Source: Phoebastria nigripes (Eukaryota; Chordata; Aves; Procellariiformes; Diomedeidae). Taken from it: a DNA stretch of 64,000 bases. The notes under the pieces were generated by a model. That model saw nothing but the letters and a program-made list of their open reading frames with translations. It searched no databases and was not told the DNA's origin. How positions within the stretch are numbered: the first letter of the stretch is position 1; every line of letters starts with the position of its first letter. The position numbers and the translations under genes are program-made. The DNA lies in contig JAYKAV010002552.1 of NCBI GenBank assembly GCA_035582835.1, forward strand, positions 126,195 through 190,194, given 5' to 3'. Positions 61,056 to 64,000 of this stretch are shown in pieces.

Positions 61056-64000
61056 CTGCAACAGAAACAAAAAAGAGCCATTAAATACATGCCATGAAAT
61101 GATTTTTGCAAGGGCCACTCCCATTCTGCTCAATACTTTTCTATGAGGTATTAATAGAATATACACAGAGAAAGGAGAAGTGGCACTGATTTTCACTGAT
61201 TTTCAACAATGAACCTATGACACATTTCAGGCAAATTCATTTGCCTGAAAAATTTCAGCTTTATCAATTTGCGCAAGATTCTGCCCTAGGGGCCAGAATA
61301 TTAATAAAGTTTCAGAGCGCTTTCAGAGCACAGATAACTTTCCTCTATCATGTTATCTTATCGCAGAAAACACATTTTTCAATAATTGGTAATGCTGATA
61401 CCAGTTTCCTTTAATGTACGCAAAAAGATTTTAAAAGCTGTTGAGAAATGAAGTAATTTCTATTTCTTAATTTTATTACACAGTTCTTAATTAAGAAGGA
61501 CTACTGTGGTATCACTTAAGATAAAAAGATACATAAAATATCTGTATGCTCATTGAACAAGGGGTGACACAACAGCCCAGCTTACTGGGCTGTTTTCACA
61601 TTTTAGTTACAGAGGAAAAGCCTAAGGCAGGAAGATTTATGAAGAACCCTAAATCTAAACCCTAATAAAAATGCAAATTTTTACTGCTTCTCTACTTCTA
61701 ATCTCCTAATTACACTGGAGGGAATAACCAGTATTTCTTTCCAATCCATGGTCACCCAGTAGTGAGCTGATATAGAGGCAGACAGATAAAACACAGCAAA
61801 ATGAAAAAGAGAGTGTACCTTCCTGCACCCAAATAAAAGCAAAGACTTCGTTCAATGACACCTTAATTTAAAAATTAAAAACATCATTAATTTGTCCTAA
61901 TGCTGTATTTTACTCTGTTTCCATGAGTTAATTCAATAAAACACTTGTATAATTTCATTTCCATTACAGGTAAGTTTTAATGAATGGCGCATAGCATTTA
62001 CATTTCGACAAAAGTATGTGCTAAAATTCTTCTAGATTTGGGCAGCTTTTGAAAAGTAGAGCTTGTATGAGGAAGACGGTAACCATCATTAAAATGTGCG
62101 TTCTTTAAAAACAAACCAACCCTAAGGATAATCTCTCACCTGTTTTGTTTAAAAAAAAAAGTTTCAAAGGGTGCAATGTGAGTTTACGATGCTCAAAAAT
62201 TTTTTATAATAACAAGCACCGTAGAGTACAAGCACTGTAATTCCACAAGCCTATGTATTTTGTCAAACAACCACTGAAGAGGAACAGCCACAAACTGTCA
62301 GTACCTGACATGTGGGAGATACTAATAGTAAAACGTCTAAGTGAAGAGAATGCTATGATAATGCTATGCAGGCTCCTCACATTTAAATTCCTAGCACCAT
62401 ATGTTTTAATGGTAATAGGGAGCCAGGGAAGATGGACAACCTCCTGGTATCAGATAAAAGCTTCTTCCTAGTGAAAGCAGAAACAAAACTGAAACGATGA
62501 GATTCAAACCACCTCCTGGATGCAGCATTGCAGGAAAAAGCATGAAATACCAGATAACAGCATCCAGTGTCTAGTAACTGCCTTTCTGTATTTCATTTAT
62601 CTACACATAGCCCAGTGAGGTGCATCACAAATGTTTATGGGGCAGCTTTACGACCCCAGACAGCAATCAGTGAGTGAGCGTACAAGCACGCTCACGGGCA
62701 GGAGATGTACCCGCACTGTCCTCTGCCGGCACAGCCAGCAGTGATCTTCCATCTGCCCGCAGGGCTGGTAGTGGCTTTGCAATTGCAATCCAAACTGACT
62801 TTTGGGACAACACGTATTTAACTTTACTGATTTAAAAAAAGCAGAACACAGATGGAAATACTTCAACTAGAAACAAAAGGAATAACGTGGCTCACTAAAT
62901 GCAGTTTGTTTCGTCTCATTGCTCTCAGAAGTTTCCAGCTTAATTAGACACTATCTCCTCTCCTAGGTATCTCCTCTGAGACATCATCTCCCCTCCAAAA
63001 TCTTAGGCTCCAGTTATCTCTATACATTCAAAATCTGCAAATGTCCAGGATATCCCATGAAGATAATTACCTTTTATAAATACATACGACAGACTTACTA
63101 AGTGATGTCCTCCAACTCCTCCCACAAATAGCTGCAAGATTACATCAGAATTTTCTGCTAATAATTACTGCTTATTTCTGGTCTGTGCAACACAAAAATG
63201 GCAGCAATTATAAGCAGCGCATGCAACAGATGAGAGCTGGATGTATTGGCTGACTCAGTAGTTGGGCTGTATCTGTACAAAAGCCGTGTTAGGTTACAGG
63301 ATAACACTCATACTAGTATCTGGGAGGGCTAAAAATATTCGCACTGAGAAACAGCCCTGGAATTACTCAAAAATTTCTCAACGTCCCAGGAGCAAGACTG
63401 TCAAGGGAAAAAAATTATTATTTTTAAGAGATCTGAAAAGCGGATGCATTGTTGATTATAATTAGCATGTAATCTGAAACTCTGACGATACCATGCAGCA
63501 CACATGAGACAAGACAATTAGCATTTAATTAGGAGCTTTGCTCACTTTCTTCTACCCACTTTGATAGCTAAAATGATTGCCTTAGAGTATCTCTCACTAT
63601 TCTTTTGTTCCATTTCCTTCCATTTAATTTCCATTTTCCCAGATCTGGGGGGCTTGTTTTCTAAAAAATATTTCTCTAATTTTTTTTTTTTTTTAAATAG
63701 AAATGAAGTGAAGCCGATGTCTAAAATTTATAATTTGACAATAAAGCCACATGGATTTATCCAGACTGAAATACTTATCTGAAGGGAAGACTCAACAGAT
63801 TTCCAAAAAGCCCAGGCCACGCAAAATATAAGCACGTGCATATGATCATGTGCAGTCCCATTAAAACCACTGTGATTATTCATGCCTTTTAATGTCAAAC
63901 ACATTTGACCTACAAGCTTAGCAGTTCTTAATTAGGCAAAAACTCCTCAGACCCAGTCTAAAATGGCATAAAGTAGCTTTAACGGTAGATTGGGACACGG
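61056..64000 (-). other. TACC2: TACC2 upstream intron (partial)
   Basis: This is the intron before exon A, running out of the window. The preceding exon must end in phase 1 and, from human TACC2, should encode a Thr/Ser-rich segment ending in Pro-Thr-Glu. It is not seen here. The only structure noted is a perfect 10-bp hairpin at 61571-61594 and a T-rich run near 63680. Confidence 0.75.

Noticed and set aside
61819..61861. 43-nt exon-like segment before TACC2 exon A, whose translation ends in Val-Gln-Glu next to Glu-Leu-Glu-Tyr.
   Set aside because: Its reading frame needs an incoming phase-0 intron, whereas the known preceding TACC2 exon ends in phase 1. The sequence does not resemble the human segment ending Pro-Thr-Glu.
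1..64000. CRISPR arrays, operons, phage or other prokaryotic systems.
   Set aside because: The window is spliced vertebrate DNA. No spaced repeats or prokaryotic gene organisation are present.

Overview
This is a vertebrate nuclear window. The coding sequence is split into short exons with GT/AG introns, and CpG is not strongly depleted. I see no recognisable primate or rodent SINE or LINE sequence. The TACC2 protein is close to the mammalian one, and introns and repeats are compact. Together this suggests a sauropsid, most likely a bird, but that is an inference and I found no diagnostic avian repeat.

Two genes can be supported, both on the minus strand. The right half (34,283 to 61,055, running out of the window beyond 64,000) holds the last twelve coding exons of TACC2 (transforming acidic coiled-coil protein 2). 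They encode the C-terminal 429 residues, including the complete TACC coiled-coil domain and the stop codon. All splice phases agree. Introns of the gene carry a non-autonomous hAT-type DNA transposon with an intact 8-bp target duplication. They also carry a very convincing 9-nt in-frame microexon at 40,115-40,123, with a branch point, an AG-free tract and UGC motifs.

About 1.1 kb beyond the TACC2 stop, on the same strand, lies a complete three-exon gene (31,342-33,178) for a 125-residue Ly6/uPAR three-finger protein. It has a signal peptide, ten cysteines in the canonical spacing and a C-terminal GPI-anchor signal, and both introns are phase 1. I cannot assign it to a named orthologue, and I do not recall a Ly6 gene at this position in mammals.

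The left 30.9 kb holds no gene I can support. It contains homopolymers, microsatellites, some inverted repeats and palindromes, and AT-rich stretches that could be conserved non-coding elements. The next gene expected from human order (BTBD16) was not recognised.

The two genes act in different places: TACC2 at centrosomes and spindle microtubules, the Ly6 protein at the outer cell surface. Nothing in the sequence ties their functions together beyond tandem placement. About 47 isolated single-base Ns are spread over 1-44,478 and none occur after that, which points to a change in assembly source or polishing.
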